Part shown: positions 11,543 through 24,275 of the stretch, in pieces
Numbering within the stretch: the stretch's first letter is position 1
Layout of the letters: every line of letters begins with the position of its first letter
From: Himantopus leucocephalus
Taxonomy: Eukaryota; Chordata; Aves; Charadriiformes; Recurvirostridae
Direction of reading: 5' to 3'
DNA length: 64,000 bases
Assembly (NCBI GenBank): GCA_003993805.1
Contig: RSEF01000001.1
Span: forward strand, 189,314,024 to 189,378,023
The notes under the pieces: model-generated
What the model was told of the DNA's origin: nothing
Seen by the model: only the letters and a program-made list of their open reading frames with translations
The model's database searches: none
Program-made: the position numbers and the translations under genes

Positions 11543-14500
11543 ACTAGACAGGAACAATTCATACTGAAAATTACAAACTGCCTATCTAATTTATCCTTTA
11601 GTCATGGAGCTAATTGACCAGTCAAGTACAGATGATTTCAAAAAGCAGTATATGCATCTCCAAAGAAATGAAATTATTAATTTATACTTTGACAGACAAA
11701 TCAATTGAATTAGTATATTGATGTTATAGAAATGGTGGGATGAGAGGATGGGTGTGGAGGGGAAAAAGTTTAAGGAGAGAAGCAGGATTATCCTGGAAAA
11801 AAATTTAAAAGCATGTTAGATCTAACATGTGATATGTAGCAGCAAAAATAGCTCTTTTTAATGTAATCTGAGGCACAGAATACTCAAAAAGGAAAAAAAT
11901 CTGGAAAAATATCTGGAAGGAAAGTGACTTCTGCAAGTCAGCTGGCTGCAGGAAGTGAACTTTTCAGATTAAATTAATTACAGTATAAATAGATCAAACT
12001 TTTTTCTTTTATCTTCTTTTTTCTTCTTTCTTTACAAAAACAGGAAAAAATGTAGCTGCTTTGTCAATTTTGGATGCTGCAAATTTATATTTTTATTTGT
12101 TTTTTTAGCTCTTTGTCTGCCTAAAGATAAAGATTATTTGAAAACCAGGTGCCTTTACCTCAAGAATACCCCAAGCCAAGCATTAGAATGTTAGGGCACC
12201 TTAATAAGTGTCAAAAAGCTTCAACATATTATTTATAGTATCTAAGAGATAATAGGTTACAGCTTCCAGTTGCAAGGGCTGCCTTGAGAGCCAGCCTTGA
12301 GGGCTGCCATCCTCTCCTCTCCTCAATCTTCCAGTGACTGGTGACTGACAAGGAGAGTTACATATACATAGACGCGAGTTGTAGTTTCTTTAAAGTTCAG
12401 ATGAGTAATGCCAGGCTACGAAGCTTAAAATACCATTGAATGCTAAAAGCTATGGCAAAAAGTAAGAATGTGGAAGTTACGGTATGTACTCAGATGTGAT
12501 GCTCATGTTAAACATGAGTTGATTTTGGCAGAGAAAAGATTGGTGTCAAAATTTAATTTGGAAACCATAAAGATTCTTCATATGTATATGACATTTCCAA
12601 AGGCTCTTGGAATATTTGCACCTTTATTTCCATGTTGTTCTAATAGTAGGAAATAACCTAATCTTCATATTTTCAATATATTTGCTTTAGCATTGTTGTC
12701 TTCTACATTTGGTGATACATTTTGTTTGTTTGGGTTTTTTACCTGAAGAGTATAATTGGTAACTACTGTATTAGGTACAGTTTCAATACAAAACCAGGAT
12801 AATTCATATAGACCACTCATCTACACAGAATAAAACATGTAGTGGTTCACCAAAAAACATAGCATAGAGTTATCAAACTACATAACTGTATTTTGTTTAC
12901 TTGACTGCAAAGAACTTCACCTATGTGTACATACATAAATACCAGTGCACAAACATGCACATATGAAAATGTGTGTATATATGTATTTGTACATTTGCTT
13001 TAGTTTGCTGATATTTTCTCTCTATATATATTTTGTTTCTTTTTTCTGCTTTTTGTGGGAAAACAACATGCTGCCAGTTGCTGGATGGCCTAGGCCTCGT
13101 GTGAGATTCTTAGGTGTCAGCTGGAAGTCTGTACTGCTGAATTGACATTTGATGCTATATACTATAGGTCCTTTGTGAATCCATAAACAAACAGCAGTGG
13201 GTGAGAACACGGTTTTCATACCTGCTTTGTCGTTGGTACTTGATAGAATTACTGTTTTTAAAGACAGCTGTATTGGCTACACTGTATGTTTTGTAATCAT
13301 TAGTAAATAACAGTTATAGTGCCTACAGAAGAAAACTTAAAAATCTGAAAAGTTAGCATTATTGTTTCAACTTAAACAACAAGAATGAAAATTACAAGAT
13401 TGAAAATATCTGATTGAATTATTTTAAAATGTCAAGTCTGTGACTAACAGAATAAGTTATGAAGACAACTGTTATTTATTAATATGTTGTAATTAATTTA
13501 AAATAAATGTTCCAATCATAAAATCCTGACAAATCTGTAAGACCATTACTAGTTAGAGAAGGCAATCTGTTAATAAAAATGCAGAAAATAATGAAATGTT
13601 AAGAATTCTTACTTTACATATGATTAAAAAGTTACATATATATAGAGAGATACCTCACATGGAGATAATTAAATATTTCCTGTTCCAAAGGAGTCATTAA
13701 AAAGCACATTTGGATAAACAATACAAAGTCAATAAAGACCCAATAATTTTCACCTTATCCTCAGTTCAGGAGTGGGCTGAGGAGATCATAAGGTATTAAT
13801 TTTGATATTTGAATATGAGATAAATTTTGGCAGAATGTTAGTGCTTTTCCAGTGTTTAGAAAGAATAAGTGGAATGATCAATAAGAGTAATCTGGTTAGC
13901 ATGACAAAAAATTTAAGCAAGTAATAGAACAAGTAATCTGAGATGGCCTTCATATTTATATTTGTACTAGAGTTTAGAAAGATAATGAATCTGACAATCA
14001 ATGTGCTTTTATGGGAAAATGCAGTTGCTCTGATTCAAATATTAAGATGTTTATGAAGAATTAGTCCTGCTACTGTATGATATAAATGTCGTCTACTGTA
14101 TGATAAAGTGCATTAATTCTAAATAGATTTAAAGCTGGTTAAGTCCTGGATATGCCCCAGTTAAACTTCATATACTTCTTCTAAGCACTTCCAACAAAAT
14201 CAAAGAGTCATTCAGCCAAAGAAAGTTCTGAGTTAGTCTTAAAGGTTCCTTCCTCTCCTTCAGCTACAGAAGACCCTGGATGATACAGCCTCCATCTAGT
14301 TAGTGAGCAATGCAGTTCAATGTGAGTGCATTTGTATAGCAAAAGCATCAGGGCTGAGGACTTCCTGCCCATGCTGTATATGCTTTGGGGGAAAGGATGA
14401 CTTTTAAAAATATTTGATTTCCTCCATGGTTAGGAAATTCTGGATAGAAAGCACTTTTAGTTGAGGAAAACAAGACTAGTGGTTGGAAGCTAAAGGCAGA

Positions 14501-17500
14501 CAACTTCACAGGAGACAAAATACCTTTTTTAGACAACTAAGAGTGAGAGCAAATTAGAAATGGAAGTGATGATTCTCCGAACCTTGAAGACTTCAAATAA
14601 AGACAGGAAACTTTGTGAGGTAAGAATTACACTTTGATACACTGAAGTATAGGTTAAAAATAATTGTGTCTAGGTAGAATGTAATCGTCAATGTCATATA
14701 CAGCAAACTATGCTGGATGGCAAACAATGCTTCTTGATCTGGAGCTCCATGAAGAGATGAAGAACAAGACACCATTTTTTCTTAGTTCCTGTGCATTATT
14801 TGAAAACCTAATAGAAATTTCAGTTAAGATTTATAACAAAACGTAACAGGTGGCAAAGTAGGGAAAAGAAGTAAGGGCAGTAAATCAAGATAAGGTCATT
14901 TTGCGTATGAAGTAGTTATCGCACCTCACCACTTGCATGGCAATGTTAGACTGAAATTGCCTTTCTCAGACAATAAACTTTACATCTGTTACAGTAACAA
15001 TAGTGAAAAACATGCCACTGTTATATAGATTTTCAAATACTTGTCAGTGTTATCCACTAAAAACAGATGAATTCGTATGATTGTGTCTTGGTTTGCTCCT
15101 CCAGGAGAGGTTAGAAGAGTCAAAAATAATCTTTTCTGAAGAACAGTATCATTTTTTTAAAGACAGCTTAATATTCAGGGGTCTTGACACTCAACTAACT
15201 AAAAAATTTATTATAAAAGATGAAGCTTGAAAACCCACTAATCCTTAATGAGTATTAATCTCTTAGCTACTTTAAAATAGAGGTGTTTTGTATTCATGTG
15301 GAAATCCTGCATAAGAGATTATGTCCTGAGCATGTGCTGTTCAACACTAAAGTACCACTGGAATTAGTTTCAATTAAGAAAATTAATCTGAAATTGGTTA
15401 GTGAGCATTCTGACATAGCAGAAATTTGGTTGTTAATATTTTAAACAATTCACATTGGGTTTTTTATTCACAAACATTGAAGACATATTATGTTTCCATT
15501 CTTATTTAATATAGATGGTTATTTTGATCAGAGTTGGGAAATGGTTTTTCCCCCAATTTTATGCTAGCATGAAAAGAGGCATTATGCTTTTTGTCTATTT
15601 ATAAAATTACCACACATATTTCTTTTTTCTTTTTCCACTGAGAAAGAAAAAAAAATCTTTAGTCTGTCTTGGTATATCCCATTTCTATGCACATCAAAGT
15701 AATTATTGTCAAAGATTACTCGAGAATCCACCTTGTTCCATCAAAATAACACAAAATCTTCTTCACCTGCATGTATTTATAAAAGTGCATGGCCAGTAAT
15801 AAAGCAAGGACAAATAAATAGCAGATGTCTAACTGTGCTCCAGGATCAATAAATTATGCAAATGGGCCATGCCACAGTTTAAACTCTGTAGTTTTTCTTG
15901 TAGAACAAGAAGCATGAAAGATAACGTCAGAGAGGCATCCTTGTGTGACTTTGAATCTTTTAAGTTTCCAATAATAGCATTCCTCATAGAAGCCTGAATA
16001 AGGAGAGGTACAGCATTTAAAACTCAAATCTAAAAAATATATTAATATAAATATAAATTTAAATATTCATATAAATAAGCATATATGTCTGTGTTTATAT
16101 ACGTGTGTATATATATGTATAATATGCCATTGGTGTCACAATTATAGTTGATAGCATTAAGTCATTATTATGTTTATAGTATGTACTTATGGTATTTGTG
16201 GTTAGCCCCTTAAAGTCTCATAGTCTTTAAGAAACTTTACCAAGTCTGCATGTCTTTTTGTCTTTATTGCTGTGTTCCTGAATCGGTAATTGTAAACCCC
16301 ACGGCAGACTGGAAATGGATGTTTTTGAGCTAATGTGAAGCTTTTGCGGGTATTTAGAGAGAAGAAAGAGGTGGCTAAAGATTAACAAATATTCTAGGAG
16401 TCTCATACAATTGGACTCAGTGTCCTATTTCTGGCAGCTTGTGCTTATGAAATATGCTAGAAAAGCAAGACACATTGCTGTAGCTTAGTTGCACAGAGGG
16501 AAAATTAGAAAAGAGATATATAAAGAAATAGGGCCAAACAGCCTGATGATTATCCAGATTCTTCCAAAAAGTTGTGATGTTGTTTTGTAAGAGATTCCAG
16601 CCTTAATTCTCTGAAATGAAGTATTTAGTTGTTTCAAAGGCAAAGATTACCTATAAATCTCAGTATATATTCTGGGCTTCCATGTGTTTCTGTGTCTCAG
16701 TATCTAATAACCCAACAAGAAAAAAAAAACCCAAACACTAAAATCCATGTTACTGTTTGTGCAATTAAATTCACTTGAGCCATGCACTTTCCTGGCAGTT
16801 TAAACTTTTATGTATGTTCCTAATATAGATCTACTAATGATAACTAATTGAACACCCTAGTAAGCCTGTGACTTCCATTTAATGTGATAACTGGCAAACA
16901 CGACCTCCGTGTATTTCAGTCAACACTTTGAGAACCACAACATTTGTATTGGTTTGTATTCTGTTTTTTCTGATTAATTTGATTCCCTTTAGCTGTTAAA
17001 ACTAGATAATTTGATCTGAAAATGATGTGACACTTCCATTAAGATCTGAACGTTACTCACATACTGTACAGTAGAACATAAAAAATGGACCTGTCTTGCA
17101 CAAGCTTGCAATATGCAATGACAGTGGAGAAATGAAACAGGAAATAAACACGCTGTAATGCAATGAGCATGTAATGAACATAAAACAGCAATGTTATAAA
17201 AGTGTTAATAACTGTTTATTAAATATGAATGTTTACGATTTCCATCAGAGAAGTCTGTTTCATTTATCACAGTGTACTTTGGTGACAATGAAGGCACAAC
17301 AATGAAGACAATTTATTTGGCTTCATTATCTAAACTATTGTGCTTTAATGCCCCTGCTGTTCTAGCTCTCCTAATATATCTTCTCAAGGATACCATTATG
17401 CACCTGCTATTTTTCTGTATTTTTTTAAAATTTATTATTGGGTTTGCATAGTTATAAACCACTAGCAATACCCAAATCCTTTCTTAATTTGGCTCACTCA

Positions 17501-17907
17501 TATCCACCTTAACACTTACATTTATGTATCTTTAGAAGGACAAAGTATATCTGTTCTTTATAGATACCCACTGTTACCTTTACTATTATATTTATTTATG
17601 AAGCAACAATCACATGATATATTTGGATTCAAAGAATGAAACATGAAGGTTCGTATAAAGTTATAAAATAACCACAAAAAATTTGTAATATTTCTGAAGA
17701 TATTAGGACAGCGATGCATCAAGGAAAAACCAATGAACAGGAGGATGTAAGAAAGTGTAAGATAAAATATGTAAGTTTAATTCTGTTTATTCTAGGTCTT
17801 TCAGATTCTTTTATACTGGTTTTTGTTCCAGCTACAATGTCATCCTACTGTTTGCTGATAAACGCTGACATATCATTTACAGCAACTATTTGTGCTACCT
17901 TAGAATG
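11543..17907. other. Non-coding AT-rich DNA, no gene recognised
   Basis: No exon or complete element is visible. TA-rich simple sequence is strongest at 16031-16135 and weaker at 13630-13655. A 13-base phrase (CTACTGTATGATA) occurs twice about 22 bases apart near 14070-14105. ATGCAAAT octamer-like text occurs near 15857 and 46293. A 60-90-codon open frame at 13786-14001 is hydrophobic because of AT richness and has no domain. Confidence 0.6.
16031..16135. repeat. AT-rich low-complexity tract (imperfect TA/TATA)
   Basis: About 100 bases composed almost only of A and T, with alternating TA runs and ending in a GTGTATATATATG stretch. It is imperfect and therefore an old or slowly drifting tract rather than a clean microsatellite. 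Confidence 0.7.
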
Positions 17908-18431
17908 ATTGTGCTTGTCAGGCTGCACCTGGAGTACTGTGTCCAGTTCTGGTCCCTGCAATTTAAGAAGGACACAGACAGACTTGAGAGGGTCCAAAGA
18001 AAGGCCACAGTGATGGTCAAAGGGCTGGAGAACTTGACCTTTGAAGAAAGACTGAAGGAATCAGATCTTTTCTCCCTGGGGAAAAGAAGCCTCAGGGGGG
18101 AACTCATCACAGTATTCCAGGACTTAAAGGGTGGCTATAAAGAGCACGGAGACTCTCTCTTCACAAGGAGCACAGGGACAAGACACAGGAAAAAGAGTGC
18201 AAGTTGCACTGGGAGGGGTTTCATCTTGACATAACAAAAAAAGTTTTTGCAGTGAGTATGATCATTCACTGGAACAATCTCCCCGGGGCTGCGGTAGAGT
18301 CCTCATCATGGGAGGTTTTCAAGATGCAATTGGAGAAGGCGCTAGATAATCTCAGTGAGGAGTCCTTTCGCACTAAATGTTGGACCGGATGATATTTTGA
18401 GGTCACTTCCAACCTGGGCTATTCTATGAAA
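17908..18431 (+). mobile_element. CR1 LINE, 5'-truncated 3' end, plus strand
   Basis: ORF2 C-terminal coding sequence is clear: [15 protein letters not shown], then [19 protein letters not shown], then [20 protein letters not shown], all standard CR1 blocks. A frameshift near 18210-18230 moves the rest ([10 protein letters not shown]...HWNNLPGAAVESSS) into another frame. The 3' UTR ends with GGGCTATTCTATGAAATG at about 18431, with a degenerate single octamer. It is truncated upstream of the HLEYC block and non-functional. It sits about 400 bases before the (CTTTTT) tract. Confidence 0.92.
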
Positions 18432-18833
18432 TGAACAACTGACCTCACAATTTTTCACCTTTGTGTTTAGTGACATTCATTAAATTAATGTTTACACTCT
18501 GCTTTATTTGTTGTTACATGGTTTTTTTTTTACAGGCAATCGTTTGCTAAAGAGCCAAAAGAAACAGACAAAATAAAGTGTTTTTTTTAACTTGAAAAAT
18601 AAAGCATCATAGGAAGACTTAACCAGAACGTTTTTCCTTTTCATCCTTTGTAAGCTTTGGACTTCTTCATGAAAAAAATTATCACCAAAAAATATTTGGG
18701 GTGGTATTACTGCAAATACCTCTGTGTTGCTATATATTTTATAGGCATCATAGTACTGTTGCTTCATGATTCTTTTGCTTTCTGGCACTGCTGTGCCAGA
18801 AGCCAGCTATTGCCTATGATATCTTATGGGCTC

Positions 18834-18834
18834 C

Positions 18835-18865
<31 letters not shown>

Positions 18866-18957
18866 TTTCTTTTTCTTTTTCTTTTTCTTTTTCTTTTTCT
18901 TTTTCTTTTTCTTTTTCTTTTTCTTTTTCTTTTTCTTTTTCTTTTTCTTTTTCTTTT
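18834..18957. repeat. Microsatellite (CTTTTT)n, about 19 regular copies
   Basis: A C recurs every 6 bases from 18845 to 18953, giving 19 uninterrupted CTTTTT units preceded by a short T run. The strand asymmetry (only T and C on plus, only A and G on minus) makes it a homopurine-homopyrimidine tract. The perfect regularity means either a recent expansion or an active, length-variable locus. All long open frames over it (Lys-Glu, Phe-Ser or poly-Phe readings) are artefacts of the repeat. Confidence 0.98.
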
Positions 18958-19451
18958 AATGATACTCTGAGTACAGGGATCCATAACACTGGGATTCTTG
19001 ACAATTATCTGTTAGATAGTGTGGACATGGAAACACGAGTATTTCAATCAAATAGCAAAAGGCAACAGCTTATCTTTATGATACTTGCGTTTATCTGAAA
19101 GATTTCAATTATAACTGCAGATAACATACTTTTATTCTGGCCAGAAATTGTAATTTTCTAGAGAGGACAGAACTATCTTCTAACAAAACCCAATTTATGG
19201 TTAATAAGTAATTAGAACAGAGCATTTTCACAACTTTATTTATGGTCAGAGCCTGTCATACTTATGCTCTTCTTAGAGCGAGATAAGTTGAATTGCAAGT
19301 TACAAGTACACTTAACAATTAAACATTTTAAATTAGGTCTAGATTTTGGGCTTGTAGGCAGAGGTTTGTGTATGATAATGGCATAGTCTTATGCTGTTTA
19401 ATAGGGTTACATGAGGCACAATACTTCAAGAAAATGCAGAGCTCCAAATAA

Positions 19452-19461
19452 CCCCCCCCCC
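19452..19461. repeat. Homopolymer C10
   Basis: Ten consecutive C. Runs like this are prone to length errors in sequencing. A run of nine occurs at 27709-27717. Confidence 0.9.
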
Positions 19462-22400
19462 AAATAATACACTGGATCGTTTTACGTTTAGAGTAAGGGT
19501 TAACTGTTGAAACAGGGACTGCAGTGAACTCTTAATATAAGAAAGAAAATATAAGAATATATGAGCAGAGGGAAAGAGAACAGGGAAAGAGGACTGGAGA
19601 AAGTTTCAGGTGAATGAGGTACAGAGATCTGCACATAGAAAGAGGAATGACAAGAGTTTTCACACGTGGAGAGTGAGGTTCAGACTTGTTTCTGGAAACA
19701 GTCCTATTAAGGTACAGTTAATCAGGGGAAGAAGAGTAGGTGGAAAAATACTGAAATAAGAGATAGACTGGAGAATAAACACTGTAGAGCTGACAATTAA
19801 AGGGAGAGGGGAAATGCTCAAAAAGTAAAAGTTTAAATATTAAAAAGTTCAAAAGTAAAGGCTGAGGAGGAGAATGGGGTAGATACTGCAAAAACAGAAG
19901 GAATGAGGTGACTGAACCAGTGTGCATTGGGCAATGATAGAAGGAGGAAGAGAAAGCTTTCCTCCTAAACAGTTTATCTGGCCAGTAGGAGTCAGCAGCA
20001 TGATGGTGAACATCAATAGACAAAAACTGGACTTTATTGTATTTTCAAGTAGAAAGACGTGTACTGGGAACTTCTGCTGTTTCTGTGTATTTATCCCAAT
20101 GAACACAGCCACCTAACCCAAACCCTGCACTTTATTCAGAATCCTATGATCTCCTTTCTTTTAACTCAGAAATGTTGGTTCATCAGAAAGCTTTTCTGCT
20201 TGTATGACTGATGTGTGGCTACATATTATAAATGTATAAATTATGCATAAACATTGAGGACCTGAGTAATGGATCTATCTCAGCCTATATAACAGGATCC
20301 TTTCAATGTGTTAATAAAATGTAGAAATGAACTTTTCCACGCAAGGTGAGTGGAATTGTTCTAAATAGGAACATATGTAAAACTTTTCTCATCTCACAAA
20401 ATTAATCTTTCAGTAAATCTCAAAGGCCTGAAATGTGTGATCATTTTTGCAGAACCAATTACAGTCATACATTTTCCCGGTAGGAATTTGTTTTTTGTTT
20501 TTTCATGTGTGCTCACTTTACATTTCCTAGTATCATTCAGAAGTTGAAACAGTGGGAAAAAAAAGGAGTAAATAATGATCCTGATCCCTTAAGAAATTCC
20601 AACTTACAAAATACTTGAGAACCTCACATGCAGTTTGATTTACTAAAATAGTTTGATCCATTAAAAGTTCAATTTTATCCATAGTTTTTCATTCTCGGGA
20701 AGAAAAGTGGAGGCAGCTGCCAAGGAAGTTGGACTGATCTGAGATTACTAACTTTAAACTTTTTTTTACTAGTTGATGAGTTAATTAGTTAGGTATCCTT
20801 AAGATTTATTTTTTTTTAATCTTTCTTTCTAACTCTCTCAGATTTATAAAACTCAAATTCTGGACCAATTACCCAGATACGTTATTGGAAATTAATTCAA
20901 TCTTGTGGGAATAGTTGGGAATTTCTTCCTTGTCTTTTCAAAATATTATAGAGAACTCTAAGGGGAAATTCCAGAATTATTAAATATACAAGTGTGATAA
21001 GGAGGTTCCCCTGCAACAGAGTGAGTTAAGTGAATAGGAACAAGTTTCCCGTGTGATAGTTGTGGATGGATAAAGAAAAATTACCTTTCTAACTGACCTT
21101 AAGAGAAGTAGAAAATAGTTGAAACTCCTTCCTTATAAACAGAACTTTCTGTTTCCAGATCTCCCCAGAGCTTTGGAAAGTTAAGCTCCATTACGCTTCT
21201 TTCAAAATCAAGACAGAAACAGGTTAAATATTCCAGACAGCCAAAGATTTAGCAAGGGCACTCGTACCCCTAAACATTGGTGCCTGGTTCCCATTGTGAC
21301 ACCTTTCAGTATCCAGGTTGCCTCCCAAGGGCCAGATGAAGTGACTTACTTCCCAGAGCGTCACATGTAAAATTAGGTGTAATGCCCCACAGAGTCTGAA
21401 ATTATTCTAAATTGCTGTGCTCAGGCAACCAGATCTTCTCTCCCTTGTCTAATGAGGTCTTTTAACAGATTATTTTGATACTTTGTCCAATATCTTATCA
21501 AAAGCACAATTTAAATGCATCACACAACTTTGCTTTTTCTGCTACTTTGTTGGTGCATAGAAATAAAATAGATGAAAAACAGTAACATTTTCCTTTTCTT
21601 CAATGGTTTTAGTTTTTATTTTTCTGAAATGCTCATATTTGATACAGAGGTTAAAATATTGTGAAAAAAAACATTGAATCATTAACAAAAACTGAAACCA
21701 AGTAATTTTCTCCTGCATACAAACTTGAAGAAGAGCCTGTACCTGAAAAATCTTGAATCTTTCTTATGAGTATGCTTAAGAACTGCATTTGAATCTTGAG
21801 CTGAAATTCATGGCTCAAGCACATCTTTGGTTTAGACTGATTCCCACTCTCTGTAAGAGAGAGACTCAAAATGAAACACTAGTCATCCTGGATGCTGATT
21901 GTGTCATGTATCCTGTTCCCTACGAATTTAATTTGTGGAAACCTAGTCTCACAGACTTACCATAAGGCTGTCCTGACTTGGGAACAATGGCCAGAAAAAA
22001 AAGATTTTTTCTTTTTCAGAGTGCAAGTATGACAGAGAAAAAGGGAAGAATTTTTGCAAATGGAATTAAGAAAATGAACCCATGAACAATAATCTGTCTC
22101 ATCTTAAAAAGAACAAATTATGCCAGATAAACTAGATCATTCTTGTGACTGAAAACAGAGAATACACTAGATGTAATAAAGCTTTAGTTTATGAAAATAT
22201 TTTACATCATCTATCAAAATCTTCCCTGAAAAGTCATTTCAAGTTGGTCTGGAAAGAGCAGCCGCTCTGGTATCCTCTGTACTGTAGTAAATCTAAAATA
22301 TTGCCAGTGCATTCAGTTTAGGTAAAAGCTCTAAGATCAGAGAACTAGTTCTGTTTTGAATGTGCTATGAGCAGAGGTGGGACATAATAAAACCAGTAAT

Positions 22401-22547
22401 CTTTCCAACCTGTTTGAACTTTATGGTTTTAATAAGATTGAGACAGATGACCTCTTAGATTAGTATGAGAAATTATTGTTATGATCATCGCACAGTAATA
22501 TTCTGCATTGTATGTAGGTATGACAAAGACTTGTGAAAGGACATAAG

Positions 22548-23100
22548 AGCAAGAGGATATCCAGCAGGTTGAGGGAAGTAATTCTTCCCCTCCATTCAGC
22601 ACTTGTAAGACTTCATCTGGAGAAATGTGTCCAGTTTTGGGTTCCCTGGAGCAAAGAAGGAATCTGTAAGTCCAGTGGAGGGTAAGGACAATGGTCAGGA
22701 ATTAGGAGAGTCTGAGGGAGCTTGCTCAGCCTTAAGGAAAAAGATATGAGGGAAGATCTTAGAACTATCTGTAATTACCTAGTGGGTGAGTATAAATAAG
22801 ATGAAGCCAGACTCTTCTCAGAGGTGCAGGGTGGAAGGACAGGAGATAACCGACACATTGCAATATGGGATATTCCAATCAGATACAAAGAAAAATTTCT
22901 TCACCGTAACGGTGGTCAAACACTGGTACAAGTTGCCTAGAGAGAGTGAGGAATCTTCATCTTTGGAGATATTAAAAATTCATTAGAACAAGACCCCCAA
23001 AATCTTGACCTAATTTTGAGCCTGGATTCAATTGATCAGAGGGTCAGACCAGAAGACCTGCAGTGGTCTCTACCAATCTAAAATATGCTGATTCTATGAC
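22548..23100 (+). mobile_element. CR1 LINE, 5'-truncated 3' end, plus strand, strongly decayed
   Basis: Starts within ORF2 just before the HLEYC block (GGTTGAGGGAAGTAATTCTT, family: 'gaggg.ggtgattct.cccct'). Recognisable ORF2 C-terminal text follows: KKNFFTVTVVKHWYKLPRES and EESSSLEILK between about 22880 and 22980. The element ends with GCTGATTCTATGACC at about 23100. Many stops and indels show that it is old. It is in the opposite orientation to the CR1 pair that starts 600 bases downstream. Confidence 0.88.
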
Positions 23101-23698
23101 CTTCTGTTCAGGCAGTATAGATGAACAGTCCTGATTCTGTTGTAGACGTCCACCATAAAATAAAGGCTCTAGTTATGCCCACTACTCTACTTCATCATTT
23201 CTATCCTTGAAATGGTTGATAACTATATTTAACTTTTTTCATCTTTTACTTCCATTGTTATCTCATTCTTTTTATTTTCTTGTTTATGGAAACAAACAAA
23301 ATTTCTGTGTGTTTTCTTTAAAAAGTAAGATTAGACTTATTTTTTACAGTTCTCACTATCTTTATAATTATTGACAACTGTGAAATAGTTTTCTTTGCTA
23401 GTCAAACCTTATTCACATTGATTCTAGATTATTTATTTATTTATTCCTTGCATCTTCTTTTCCTTTCTTCATTAATGGAAACCTGGAGCTTTTTCCTAAA
23501 TTTCAGATAATTTCAGGCTTCCTCCATATAGAATTTCTTAGGTTTTAAAGTGCAGCAAACTTTTCCTTCTCTCTGGAGTGATGAAAAATTTCCACAGAAT
23601 GTGGATTATCGAGTATTCTTTCATTTAGGTCTAAAATTATTTTCTGTTGCTACATCTTCTGCAATTATTTTACTTTAATACCAAAACCAAGCCAAAAT
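23101..23698. other. Non-coding spacer between CR1 copies
   Basis: AT-rich sequence with TTTATTTATTTATT near 23430-23445. I looked here for the missing 3' part of the CR1 pair that begins at 23699 and could not recognise it. Confidence 0.5.
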
Positions 23699-24275
23699 AC
23701 CCTCACACTGAAAAAATGTTTCCTGATGTGTTTCAGTTTTTTCCCATTGCCCTTTGTCCAACCAGTGGGCACCACTGAAAAGAGCCTGATTCTTTAGGCA
23801 CTCCCTTCAGGCATTTGCAGACATTGATGAGAACCATGTGAGCCTTCTCTTCTCTAGGCTAAACAGTCCCAGTCTACAGTCAGCCTTTCTACATACGAAA
23901 GATGCTACAGTAGCTTCATCTTCTCTATGGTCCTCCGGTTGAACTCCCTCCATTATGTCAGTCACTCTTGTGCTGAGGAGCCCAGAACTGGACACAGCAC
24001 TCCAGGTGTGGCTTCACCAGTGCTGAGTAGAGGGGAAGAACCACTTCCCTCAAACTGCTGGTAACACTCCTCCTAATGCAAGCCCAGGATACCACTGGCC
24101 TTCATTGTGTCAAGGGCACATTGCTGGCTCATGTTCAACTTAGTGTCCACCAGGACCCCTAGGGCCTTTTCTGTGAAGTTGCTTTCCAGCCAGGTGGCCC
24201 CCAGCATATACTGGCACCTGGGGTTGTTCCTCCACAAGTGCAGGACTTTGCACTTCTCAATTTTCTGTTGCCTGT
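23699..24275 (-). mobile_element. CR1 LINE fragment B, minus strand, truncated at both ends
   Basis: Read on the minus strand it starts at the ORF2 segment 'KCKVLHL' (KSCTCGG in the frame that happens to be open). It passes through LNMSQQCAL, an [12 protein letters not shown] block, LGLFSLEKRRLT and a 'LFSVVPTGWTKGNG' block, then stops at 'HIRKHFFSVRV' near 23699. The normal 3' UTR and octamer tail are absent. It is more decayed than fragment A, which abuts it at about 24275, and repeats ORF2 regions also present in A, so it is a separate copy. Confidence 0.85.

Larger units (their letters stand above)
18432..22547. other. Non-coding, simple repeats only
   Basis: Contains the (CTTTTT) tract at 18834-18957 and a run of ten C at 19452-19461. 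A purine-rich stretch lies at 19540-19620. A stretch at about 21455-21590 might be a very old antisense LINE, but the resemblance is too weak to call. The open frame at 19718-20023 is a reading through pyrimidine-rich sequence and has no recognisable domain. Confidence 0.55.

Noticed and set aside
18657..19098. Poly-Phe, Phe-Ser and Lys-Glu frames of 65-100 codons
   Set aside because: They are translations of the (CTTTTT) microsatellite.
21455..21590. Possible very old antisense LINE reverse-transcriptase text
   Set aside because: Only loose similarity to 'TTGTCAAA.GC.TT...AAGT' phrases of CR1/L3; not above what AT-rich DNA gives by chance.
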